Translations under genes and position numbers: made by a program
Origin: Capitulum mitella
Lineage: Eukaryota > Arthropoda > Thecostraca > Pollicipedomorpha > Pollicipedidae
Assembly: GCA_030062745.1 (NCBI GenBank)
Contig: CP099839.1
Coordinates: 16,926,733-16,990,732 of the forward strand
Length of the DNA stretch: 64,000 nt
Direction: 5' to 3'
Part shown: one piece after another, positions 1 through 11,917 of the stretch
Numbering within the stretch: position 1 is the first letter of the stretch
How the letters are laid out: every line of letters starts with the position of its first letter
The notes under the pieces: model-generated
What the model was told of the DNA's origin: nothing
The model's input: the letters and a program-made list of their open reading frames with translations, nothing else
Databases searched by the model: none

Positions 1-2586
1 TTGTTTACTGGGAAATCAAATTAGGTGCCATTTGAATCAGAATGAAGCAGCTACACGATTGTGTTAGCTCGATTTCTCCATTGATTTCGGGAGAGAAATG
101 GGCAGCGGTGACAAGCACACCCCTACGCTGGTGAGTAGTGGAATGAAAGTACATCCAGCAAGAGTTACAAGAAAAGCTGCAGGGTTCTGCACTGCCGAAG
201 CTTGAAACCAAGGACATCAAGGGGACCTCTTCTGACGTTGGCTAACGACGTGTTCTGAAACATTAGTGCGTGGACAATGCAAGGTTTTGCGCAATGGCGC
301 TTAGAGAATTTCTGCGGCCTCAGAGAATCTCAGCTCGCGCCATTCACAGCAGTCTTTTTGAATTTCGCAGGGAAACAAGGGTTTTCTTTTTCTTTCTCCA
401 GCTTTTTTATTTTACAAACATTCATTATCTTGCTGAATTTTCCGGCCAGCATGACTGGATATACCGCAGCCAAGCATACACGTATGAGCAGCACAACTAT
501 TTCCCGCATCCACAAAAGACAATTTTCTTTGGAGTTGGACAAAGTTTAGTGAGTCTTCTGAGAAAGTAGGCAATCGCTGTTGAAATGAGATTCCTGTTTC
601 TAGCCCAGTTTCCAGGAGGCCGCAGAGGCGATCAGTTTTAATGCAGGTGATGATTCGTGTCATGGTGCTGTCAGCTGGGACCTGCTGTTCCCATAATTAA
701 ATGCCAGCTACCTGTTATGGAAGGGTACGTCAGCTGTTTCACAGAGCTTGATGGCGTTTCCTAAATATGCTTTTAGCATGCTGTGACGAAATTTGAGAAA
801 TTTTCCTTCTCTAAAGGCAGTCCCAGAACACTTTTTGGAGGCATGTTCTAGGCATGTTGCGCTTTCTGGAGTTCGAGACCTTCGACGTTGATACGTGCCA
901 TTTTGATACCCTATATAATCTCACGGAGAGTCCAAATAATCGAAAAATTTGCAACCTGCACACTATGAAGAGTTCTTTAAGGAAATATTTGGTCAATGGC
1001 AGATCTAGGCGCATATAAAAGCGGATGTTTATATTTCGTTATTATGAAGAATTTGTGACTAATGGTATGAATAAAACAAAACTTGTGTGACAGAAACGTC
1101 TGTAACCTAACTGACGCGTATAATTCACGTGTACGTACTGCCAGGGGCGTCTCCAGGCATCAGCTTTCTTGTACATGGTTCGTCTAATAACATGCTCTGT
1201 GAGCCTAACAGACATCTTGATCTGTGTGGTTGGTTACGTTAGTTTCACATATACTACGATCAAATGCGATATATTTTAGTAAAAGCAGAAATCAGAGGTG
1301 ACTTCAGGGTAATGTAAACGAGATAGTGCGTTTCTTCTTATTCCTGAGAAATTATTGATCGATTTACGAAACAAAACACAGCTATCGTTATGTATTTACA
1401 GACTCCTTCTTCTCTGGTGCCTTGATCCGCCTATGAGCATTTGTCATATGTATATATTATGACACGTGACACATATAGAAATGTTTTCCCGAACAGAAAT
1501 AAGCATGTCAAGTTCAAAATAAGTTGCAGAATAAATTAGCATTTCGCAAAGACGTGTATCCCTTTTTATGAGCTCTGAATACGCTTAAGAATTTTTAAAA
1601 TCGACTTTCTCGTAGTACATGTGATAGACGTACCAATGGTCGGCGCGTGAATAAAAACAAAGTCGGTCGGGAAATGTAGTCATACAACTTGTATAAGTAA
1701 AATCCCATCTATACCTCATTTTGACCCTTTAGGCCCTTTTTCAAAATTGTCTGCATTTCTTTTTCGGAAATGTAGATCCAATTAAAGGCTATCGAGCGCC
1801 TCTTTCGTCTAGGAAGTAAAACTTATAGCTCCTGAGATCGCAAGAGGGAGCAGATTCTGCCCTCACCCCCCCCCCCCTCCCCAGTACAGAATCGTTCGTA
1901 GCTGGCATGAGCACGAAATGGGGTTAAGAGCTATTTTACTTCTTCAGCATATTTTACAATACAACACATTCGATCTGTTTATAAACTGCTCAGAATCAAA
2001 GCAGAGCAGGTAGCGGTGCACACTGGCCTTGGCTCATGAGCCCTTGTGCTACATAGTCCATTTGCATGATCACCCATGAGCGTGAGCACAAAGAGGGCCT
2101 CCCTCGTTCGGCCGAGCCTCAAGACGCCCTTCGCCCGGCCCGGAGAAGGGCCGGATATCCCCCCCAATATTGATATTTTCACTATTGAGGAACACATTCA
2201 TACCATAAATGAGCCAATTAGTCAATGAGGTCAGGCCAGCCCTATCTTGATCTGATTTGAATGTTTGTGGTGCTGTTATGATCTATCGCACTTCGATTTT
2301 CCTGGTGGTTTGGTAATGAGTTGGGTTTCAGATGATGCCCGTGGCATACGAAAACACTTGATAAACTTGTCACTGCCCTGAAGACCAATCTGTGCCAAGT
2401 GAGATCAGAAGGGGTCATTGGTCTCTGATGACCCCCGGTGACCTTATTTTGAGGCGGTATGTGACAGGGGGCTATTTTTCGCTAAATCTGATTTCAGTTT
2501 AGAATCTCATTTGATTTGATCTCAGCTTATTTCTAGCATAGAAAACGATAAATTATTATTTCTAGGCAGACAGCTTCGGTCTCCGT
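1..2586. other. No gene seen
   Basis: AT-rich, only short frames without family motifs. A run of 14 or more C bases lies at 1866-1880. Confidence 0.5.
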
Positions 2587-3133
2587 TTAACCCTCGAATG
2601 GAACCGTGTGTTGCGAGCCACAGTTACTCATATCTGGTGTCATGGCGTGAGCCAAGGTAATGTATCCATTGTTAATATGATGGTAGCAAATGTCACTGGT
2701 CATGTTTTGACGGTATCTGAGCATGAAAACCCCGTGAAAAATTTACTGAATTTTAGGCCAATCAACAAATGTCCAATAATGACCTGACCCTGGGTCTTGG
2801 ATCTTCAGATTTCCGAAAAAAAGAGCAAAATATGCAAATGGTTACGTTTTTTACATTCTGTTGCTATTGTAAGTTTCATAAAAATCCGTCCAATCATAAA
2901 AAGGTTATGAGGGTTACAATTCTGCTCCGGGCTAACATATTTGGCCTGACCTCGGTCAGTCCCCTGACCTGCTGGAACTTGACCTGCTTGGAAAAATTTG
3001 CACTCAGGATGTAAAATAAATGTGAACAAGGTACCGGAAATTTCACGGCGCTGCGCACCGCCGTTTCTTCATTACAGTCGGGCAGCCTGGGGGGGAAGGG
3101 CGGATTTCCGTCATCCGGCCAGTCGAGGGTTAA
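2587..3133 (+). mobile_element. TTAA MITE family 3, 547 bp
   Basis: The left end is TTAACCCTCGAATGG and the complement of the right end is TTAACCCTCGACTGG. TTAA lies at 2587-2590 and 3130-3133. The right side has a G-run (GGGGGGGAAGGGCGG) as in family 1, but the interior is not collinear with it. No coding capacity. Confidence 0.82.
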
Positions 3134-3381
3134 AAAACAACCTCATTATCAAACAATCATATCATCATTTACATGTTTGGCGTACAGCATTCATGCAATG
3201 CACATGAGTGATCCTTCTTTGCATTATACCTGTGCATCACGACCTACTGGTATTCAAGACTGTGTTGGTTGCATATCAACATTTGTTAGAGCACCCCAGG
3301 CTTTGTTACAAACTTCTAATCTATCTTTGAGCTCTGTAGATACATATTAGTGTTCGCCATGGCCACGCCAGCCCTTTGGGT

Positions 3382-4598
3382 TTAACCCTATTCCCGGCAG
3401 GGGGGGCGGAATCCGCCCCCCCCTCGGGTTTTTTGCTTGCCAATTCCAGGCTTTTTGACGCAGCTTCACGAAACTTGGTGACTTTTCCTAGCTATTCCTT
3501 CTACGCGCCGTGACAAAATTTCAAAATTCTATTTTGCTCAGGGGCGGAGCCAGGCAACGTTTTTGGGAGGCACCTCAGGTCATTTTTGGCCATGTTGAGG
3601 GTAAAAGGAAAATGTCTGCCAAAAACAGAGTTTTTAAGATAGAACTTAAAACTTTATACGAATATATAGCTAAATAGTTGAGAAATGTGCATATGTAATT
3701 TTGTTTATCTGAGGTCACTTTACAAGGTCAGGTCAAGGTCAAAAGTCAAAATTTGTTTTTTCACAATAATTTCAGCGCCGTTTTTTTCAAATGCCAAACC
3801 CGGAATATATATGACGTAGAAAGATGCCCTCTACTTGTGTACCAAGTTTCAGCTTGATATCAGGTCAGGTCACGGAGCTATGACCTAAAATGTCAGTGCA
3901 CGTACCCTATATCGCAAAAGCCAAAAAATGATTTTTTTGGAATAGAGTGAATTTAATCGATTAAAAACGTTTACAGATAATATTGAATGCACACGACATC
4001 ATTCCAGGTGACCCCAAGGTCACTGGAGGTCATTTAAGGTCAAAGGTCACAAGTTGATCTGAGAAACGTGTGACCATGACAGTTCCCCTTTTTTTATGTC
4101 CCTGGCACCGCCTATGCTAACATTATAAAAACATTGTAATGCGATTTGTACTTCTTTAGCATAACATGACTAGCAGAAGCTAAAAAAGTGTTTTGGCCTC
4201 TTTTGTTCATTCCGTTATTGGAAAACTAATCCCCCTATTTTTGAAACCCTGTGAACGCCCATGAATTTTCTCAAAATTTTAAATTTGCATACCCATGGTA
4301 AAAGCCCTATCCATAATCTCTCGATTGATGTCAGTTTCATCGAAATCGGTCCATAAACAACGGAGTTATAAGAAGTCAAAAAGTACCCCCCATTTTGACA
4401 TTTTTGCCCCCCTGTATCCACAAATTTCAAAATTTTGAAAATTTCTTTTTATAAAAATGTAGTTCACGTCACGGCAAATCGATTGCCGTTTGTTGCGATG
4501 AAATCGGACAAGTAGTTCTCGAGATCTCAGGGGGGGCCGAATCCGCCCCCCCTGCCGGGAATCGGCCATACCGTCTAGCCCTCCGGGAATAGGGTTAA
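3382..4598 (+). mobile_element. TTAA MITE family 1, copy 1 (piggyBac-like ends)
   Basis: TTAA at both ends (3382-3385, 4595-4598). The left end is TTAACCCTATTCCCGG and the complement of the right end starts with the same 16 bases. A G-run/C-run palindrome lies just inside the left end (3400-3423) and another near 4531-4555. The right end has an extra 21 bp between two copies of the CCCGG motif. There is no long ORF. The TTAA target and CCCT ends are known for piggyBac; the transposase is not in this window, so the assignment is an inference. Confidence 0.9.
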
Positions 4599-4619
4599 GG
4601 CCGGCCGCAGGGTCCGGTT

Positions 4620-6612
4620 AAGGCTAGGTAGGCGCGGATCCCAGGGGGATATGGGGGCGATTGCCCCCCCCCCCCGGCCTGAGAGGAGACCCCACGAGAG
4701 GGGCCCCGAAGGAGCTCATCTCGGGCTGGCCCCGAAGGTGCCCCTCTGATACTCGAAAGGAACTCCGAAGGGGCCCCGTTTGGGCTTCAGGGGGCCCTGT
4801 GATAACTTGACGGGTTCCCGATGCTGTCAGGGGGGGGGGGGCTCTGGGAGGATAAGATGACCCCTGAGGCCCACGGAAGGGCTCCTGAAACTCCCAAAGG
4901 GCCCCTGAAACCGCAACAGAGCCCCAACACGGCAGATTGCCCCTAAGACCGCCAAAAGGGTCGCAGAGCCCCTGAGACGGCCAAGATTAGGACTGAGTCC
5001 CTAGGACGGCATAAGGGCACCTGGGATGTCATAGGGACTCCGAATGCGTTTCACTGACCTGTGTGAAGAAGCTGAAGGTTCCTGATGCAGTCAGAGGGCC
5101 TCTGGGAGGATTAATGGGACCCTGAGATGGCAAAACTCTCCAAGGATCGCAGGATGGGTCCCAAGACGACAAAGGGTCCATGAGGCCGCTAAAAGTGCCA
5201 GAGAGGCCCCTGGGACGGCAAGAACTTACGAGGACACCTAGCACGGGATAAGGAGGCCCCGGCCAGCCAAAGGGGCTCCCTGAAAACGGATTCACCAATG
5301 ATCTCAATTTCGAAAGGGGCCCCGAATGGGCTGCACCAATCCTTTTGAAAAACTGAGGGGCTCTTGATGCAGTCAGGGGGCCCCGGGAAGGTCAGGTGGG
5401 TCCCTACACTGCAGATGACACCTGATACCACAAAAAAGGTCAGAGGGCCATGGCCAGGCAAAGACGATAAGGGGACCTCTGAGACGGTACAGGGGCACTG
5501 GACGGCAAGAGGGCCCCGAGTATGTCAGGTGGGCTCCTGGCACGGGCAACGTTCCCCTGAAACTGCCAGTGGGGTTCTTGAAACGCTAACTTAGACCCCT
5601 CACAGGGTTAGACGGGCCTTAGACTACCAGATACACCCCATGAAACAGAGAAAGATCCCTGACATAGCCATGGAGACTACCGTAGATTGGGCCCATGACA
5701 TTGCACAGGGGCCCTAAAATTGCCAAAACATCTTTTGTTACTGCCAGAGGGCCCCTGAGGCGGCAAAAAATGTTCCCCGAAGACGACAAGGGAGCACCTA
5801 AGACAACAGGGGGCCCACTGAGACTGCCCTAGAGAGAGGCCTTTGAGACTGCTAACTAGCAGTTTCAGGCAATAGGGGCCCCTGAGACAATCAAAGGGGC
5901 CCTGAAATTACCAAACGAGACGCCCAGACGGTTCCTAAAACGGCCCAACGACCTAGAGCATTGCCAGAGGCGCCTCTGTCACGACAGAGAGCGACTTACT
6001 GAGGGCCCTTCAAACCGTCTGAGGGGCTTCTTAGAAGGCAAAAATTCTCGAAGCACGACAGGATTAAACCCGAGAAAGCGCAAGTGTCCTTGAAGCTGCC
6101 AGATGGGTCCATGACACTGCCGGAGGTACCGCTGAAACTGACAAAAGAGCGCCAGAGACGTCCCAAGGGACACGTGTAACCTTAAAACGAATCTGAGACC
6201 ACTAGAGGCCTCTATCGCGGCAGACGACCCCAGACCACCAAAAAGCTAGCAAAAAGGTCTCCAGAAACTGCGAAGGAGCAGAGGGGCTTCTGGACCAGAT
6301 ACGGACACGACATTTAAAACAGAGGGATGGACGCAACCGCCAAAGATTCCGCCGTTGTTGAAATATTTGGGTTACGTTGTAGGGGAACAAAACGCATTTT
6401 TTTTCAAATAATTTGACGCACCTGCATTTCTTCGGTTACTTTACGTGTAAAAAGAGAAATTACGTCAAGTATTTAATCCTGGACCCGAGCAGACAAAGGC
6501 GTTTTTTCATACCTGAAGAGCAAAAAATTGTGCAGGTCCCGGCCGGGAGGGGAGTGCCGCGCTGACCATTGGACTCCTCTCTCCCTTTGCGAAATCCTGG
6601 ATCCGCCCCTGG
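4620..6612. mobile_element. Possible hAT-like element carrying a GC-rich minisatellite
   Basis: GCGCGGATCCCAGGGGG near 4632-4648 is inverted relative to CCTGGATCCGCCCCTG at 6597-6612, the kind of end seen in many hAT elements. Between them about 4680-6260 is a degenerate minisatellite. No matching 8-bp duplication was found, so the boundaries are tentative and could belong to two elements. Confidence 0.45.
4680..6260. repeat. Degenerate minisatellite, about 28-bp unit
   Basis: The motif GGGGCCCCTGAGACNGCCAA recurs every 26-31 bp with many substitutions for about 1.6 kb. Open frames here are by-products of the low stop-codon content of the repeat. Confidence 0.85.
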
Positions 6613-8500
6613 GGCTTGGGGAAGCTAACCCCCAAATCCTAAGGGCAGTGGTGAAAAAATACGCCGACCTGGCAGATATTATCGGTGACCAGTAGCCCTA
6701 CGTTTGCCTGCATTTGGGTGACCAAAATAGGGAAATCGACATGCGATGAAAGAAGAATTTCCCTCCATTTTCTAACGTTTGGAAAACAGTCGAGTCATGA
6801 TCTTCACCATTTGTCCATATTGAAATACGCCAATAACATCAGTCGACTGAGAACACTGTAAAAACAGCTTATATTTTCTGGGTCGTCAAAAGGTAGCCCT
6901 ACGGTATGTGAAAACGTACCGCGCTGCCATTTCCAGTAGGTAACACCATTTCTATTAGTCTAAAACAAGATATACCAGGTGACCATTGGTCACAATATCG
7001 GCAGAGATCGTCGGTACAGTGGTCGCCCGCCGTATTAAGTCTATGGCCACGAGAGCGCCGACCGGCTGGTTGAAAGCGCCGACGAAGTGGTCACCTAGAA
7101 GAATCAACGCACCAGAAATAGTAGAAGTGTTCATGATACTGGGGAAGAGTACCCTGCGGTGAAGTTATTGACAGTTGAGGACGACAAGCTCGAAAAAGAC
7201 GCGGCGGTTCAAAGTTAAAAGTTTTCAGACGTACCTATACTTACCCAGGAAGCCCGAGCCATAGAAACCCAGCAAAGTCAGTGCGCATACGTATTGATCA
7301 GTCAGCCTTTTTGGTGACGAAGTGTCGTGGGGAGATTGTGATGGAGAATGGAAGGCCGGCCAACCGAAAAGAATTCGACCGAAAGTTCAGTGTGGGCATG
7401 CCAACTGTTCGTATGATGGTAGCAAGCAGAGTCTACCGAGGCTCACCAAGCTGAAACACCCGGAAAAACCTGTGAAAATAAAGGTGCGAGGCACCTTCTG
7501 TCCTGAAGGGCGATGGGCTAGCTGGGTCAGCAGGGTGAAAGGTAAGTTCAGGGGACAAAGGTCTCCTAATTCGTTATAGCCTATCTGCAACGTAGGGCAC
7601 ACTTAATGAGAACTCATGTGCACCAATATGCAAACCATGGTAAGGATGCCAACATAATTTTACAGGCAGCCTGAATCCCACAGGCACAATCTCTCATAGG
7701 TTGCAGGGGCATGTCTCCCCACAGATTTCCAGAAGTGGTAATTTACCCCCATATTTAAGGTGTAAAATCGTGATTTTCCATAAGAGACAATTTCTTGAGC
7801 TTCAGAATCTAATAAATAAATAATAGTTTCAACCATAGTTTTTCATACAGTGCCCAAAGAAGTGATTTTTACCCTTGCCATACCTGTTCTTGGTGGACTG
7901 CAGTCAGCTTGATCCCCTCAATTTCTGAACTGTGGCTACACCCATGTGGAATCCTGCCCTGAATGGGGCAGATACTGATCCATTTGGGGAAGGGTTATGC
8001 CTCTGGTAACCTAACCTACCCATCAAAACACAATTTCTGTCAGATTTATGCCACTGGTAGTGTGAGCTGCCCTGATACAAGAATTTGTTTCAAAATTTGA
8101 AAAAAGCTACCCCAGATTTCATATTTTGCCCTAACCCTGTCCCAGTGACATCTTTTGAGATCTCCCATGTTTTGCAGACTGGTCTTATAGGGTTGGAGGA
8201 GTAATCATTTGGTAAGTGCCCCTTCTGTAACTGACAAATGAGATTGTGAGATGGCATCATCTAAGGTTTGGCATCTGCACAAATGTTCCATAATTTCATC
8301 ACACTGTTCAGTGTTATGTCATGTGGGGAAATTCCGGCACAATACTGCCAGAATTCCACCACAATCCCTCTGATGTTGTTTAGGTACATTGTTGTACATT
8401 TGTGCCTGTCACAGAACATCACATGAATCAAATTCTGGCACATACCTTTGTATGTTGAAAATTAAGCACAGTCTAACTTAAACTGAAGCACATCAGTATT
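6613..8500. other. No supported gene
   Basis: One 85-codon frame at 7322-7579 has a mixed composition (CGHANCSYDG, KLKHPEKPVKIKVRG) and could be an exon, but nothing confirms it. The end of a small MITE relative lies near 7948. Confidence 0.4.
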
Positions 8501-8905
8501 GAAATTTATTTACATTCACCTTGAAATTTGAATGAAGCTGATGCCAAACTGAAACTTAGTCACTGGTTTGTCAAAAAAGTGGAATGTCTGTCAGTCATGA
8601 TGATTTGGGCTAAGTGCAACTCAGCTATAACATTATGTGGCATCCCTTGTATTTTGTACCACCATATGTTACTTATCTCCATTCATTATGCATATCATGA
8701 AACCTATCAACACCAACATATTTGTGCTGGAATTTGTGTGCATTCACCCTGAAATCTGAATGAAGCTTATGCCAAACCTAGACAAATGGTCATAAGGGTT
8801 TTGGAAAAGCAGGATGCTTGTCAGTGATGATGATTTGGGCTTAAGTGTGCATCAACTATGAGTTTATGTGGCACCCCATTTATTTTCTTACCACCTGATT
8901 TTAAC
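8501..8905 (+). repeat. Diverged tandem duplication, 228-bp period
   Basis: TGAAATTTGAATGAAGCTGA at 8522 recurs as TGAAATCTGAATGAAGCTTA at 8750. GATGATTTGGGCT and TTATGTGGCA follow in both units. Confidence 0.8.
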
Positions 8906-9607
8906 TAGGCATCTTAACCATATACCCATCATTCGAAGAGCATGTGGCCAGTGCAACTAAAACTTTGGATGCACATTTGAAATTTACATTTGCAGGTACA
9001 CAGTTGGGATAGCATGATCTCTAGATATTCAGATGTCTGTATATGCCATCTTGGCACTCATGGTTAATTGTAAACAGTCAATTGTGGTGTATTGTATTGA
9101 TGAATGTGGTCACCTTCCCAAAGGGAGTGAAAACCTTGGCAAAGTTGAAGAAATGTATTTTTGTCTCGTCTTCCCATGCATCATTTCTCAGTTAGCCTGC
9201 CAGTTTTACCATCAGGGCCGTGTTCAGAGTCCACCGGCAGCTCCAGCATGTGAATGCTACTAAAGAGTGAAGAATATTATTTTATACTATATTTTATATA
9301 GTTAATAATACTAAATAATACGTTGAAACGGTCCAGACACGGCACACTCGGACTGGCTCATACAGGCAGTGCTGAAGAAGCATAGCTTTAACTTTGTGAG
9401 GGGTCGAACGAGTCAGTTGCATGGGCTCTTGAGGGCATAGCGATTTCTCACCACAGGACCACCAAATGTGCTGGCGGATACATTTTCAAGGATTGACAAT
9501 GTGTGCTGGTGCAATGTACGAAGGCGATCCGGCAGAAACAGCGTTAGCTCTGTGTAGGAACATTGTAGGGGAGGTGCCGTGTGAGCACAGTCTGGGAGTA
9601 GCAGAGC

Positions 9608-9610
<3 letters not shown>

Positions 9611-9647
<37 letters not shown>
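9611..9647. repeat. TG dinucleotide microsatellite
   Basis: Nearly pure TG run. The open frames across it on both strands are low-complexity. Confidence 0.95.
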
Positions 9648-11917
9648 AAAGAGCGGTAAGTGGTCCTAGGTATCTGCAATATCAGCTGCGTAGCTCTAGT
9701 CGACTTACGTTCTATGGGCTTCGCCGACCGAATCTTTCCTTCATTGTGAAGTAAATAAACCTTGTGAGCTCCGACACTAACAAAGTTTCAAGGACTAGTA
9801 GGAGGCAAATTGCAGATGTTTACGCACGTTGGCTGGTGACTCCTACAATTCAACGAACTCACGGTTGAAAACATCAACCGATATGTAACTTCCTTTTATA
9901 AGACCCACCGCACACGCACAGTTACGTTCGGCACGGCATTACGGCATTGCATTAAGAACGTATATAAAACTTGTCCGATTTGCACTTTTGGTTAGGGTGA
10001 CCACATGGCAGTTTCCACATTTGGTCGGCGACCACCAAATAACCTTTTTCATCCCTGCCTAAGGGCTCGGGCCGGGCCTGAGATCCATTTTCCCGAAAAT
10101 GTTATACCAAACGATGAGTTTCAGCGTATAACTAGCTAAATGATGCCTGAAGTGGGAGATATTGGAACTGTTTTATTGCTTGGCATGGACTTCCACCCTT
10201 CAGACTTTCGGCATGTCTACTTAAACACCGAAAGGCCTATGACTGGACTAGATCTTCATGTACAGAAATGTTATTCTACGTCTGCAGACAGCTGTTAGAA
10301 AACTTGGTCTGATTACGAAACCATGAACTACATGCACGTTTAGCTTTCGTATTTAATACGCGAAATTTATGGAAATCGGAGAAAGACAGAAAAAGTTTTT
10401 CCCAAACTGGTTCTTTATCTTTTTGGGCGCTTTTTGCAAGAATATTTCATTTATCTCTCAAAGGCAACTAGAGTCGAGCTGTTTAAAAAAAAAAACAGTT
10501 TTCCATGGATGTTCTGTTGTAATATGCCTTTTTACCCATGTCGCTTTAAGCGCTTTTATAACTGCATCACTTTCCACTATATCCATTCCCTTCTGATTTC
10601 AGGTTTTATCGTTATTTTACGGCCCACTTTCGAATGTTGGAATCTCTCCTTCCAACCCATAGGAATCGGTATAGGACTAAGTTCTTAACCTCATTTTAAA
10701 TTCAACGGTTCCATCAGGCGGTATAAAGCGGTGGACAAGCCTAGAGATGAACGTAGATTTCATCAGTGGCACTTTTCCCTGTATCGCGATGTTCCGTTCG
10801 TTTCTGTCTGCAGTCGCTGCCCTCAAAGCTCTTAGCTTTGTTTCGTAATTTTCCGAAAAGATATGTTCCAAATCTAGCTGAAAATCAACTGCAACTTGTT
10901 TTTTCTCCGTTGTTGGCTCGCATTCGGTATTGTTTCTTTTAGGCCAACTTCGAAAGAAAAAGATACGGTACAACACCTTCAGAAACTCGTATACGTTCCC
11001 AAACACCTGAGGCCGGTTCCACCGGTTTCTTCTGACAAGCTTCCAGGGTTCGGTTGTCTCGCGCGTCAGACACTGATTCGTTGCGGTCCAACATCTAGCG
11101 ATGCTCCATTCTGCTGAAGACTATCACTTTGCAGCAAAATGCATTGTAGTCCGTCGTGAATTCGATCTTCTGTCTGACGCGCAGCTTGTGCCTTTCCCCC
11201 TCCAAATGTCCGTCGCACAACATACAAAAATTCCGTGACGTTTCTGACCGGTAAAGAGGGAGCAAGTTAGTCACAGCTCTCTCTCCCTCTCTCTCTTGGT
11301 GGTTTACGGATGCGTAAATCGCCAGAGATTCGCAGTGAGTCACAGAGGATGATGATTCAGTCTTCCGAGGGAGTCACCCATGAGCACCGCTCTCCGTGTC
11401 CCCGTCGCCCGTCTATATGCAGTTGTCGGCCTGTGGTCATTCGCGTGCCTGGCGGCCTGACAGCCAGTGCCACCAGCTGCCGGAGATGAGGTGACACGGC
11501 TCAGCGGCTCCGTCAGGCCGGGCTCGAAAACGCCACAAAGGCCCACACTGCCATGGACTGGCAGTGATATTTCCTCTCTTGGCAACCAACGCAACAGTTA
11601 CTTATACTTAATGTGTCTGCTCGCAGTACGCACCGATACGCATTTATTTCATTTTCGTTAATTCGGCCATAAATGACACTTCATCTCTGCAGGTGCAGCC
11701 GGCATCAGACAGCAGATTTCACCTCACGATGGAGACGGAGACAGAAAGACGGAGCCTTCAGTCCCATCAGATCAGGTCCGCCCGTCCACGACGCCACCGG
11801 ACACGCACCACTGTTAGTGCAGCATGCGCCGATCGGCAGTAAAGGCAGGTATCAGCACAATCAGTGACGTTCATCACTGCGCCGAAGAGCAGCCAGTCGC
11901 TGCGTGTCGAAACGACG
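9648..11917. other. No supported gene
   Basis: The longest frame is 109 codons (11006-10677, minus), with no motif I know. A CT-rich microsatellite lies at 11274-11300. Confidence 0.4.

Noticed and set aside
5029..5594. Proline/glycine-rich frames in both strands
   Set aside because: Produced by the GC-rich 28-bp minisatellite.
4620..6612. Firm 8-bp target duplication for the minisatellite element
   Set aside because: GGGCTTGG after the right end has no match beside the left candidate end.
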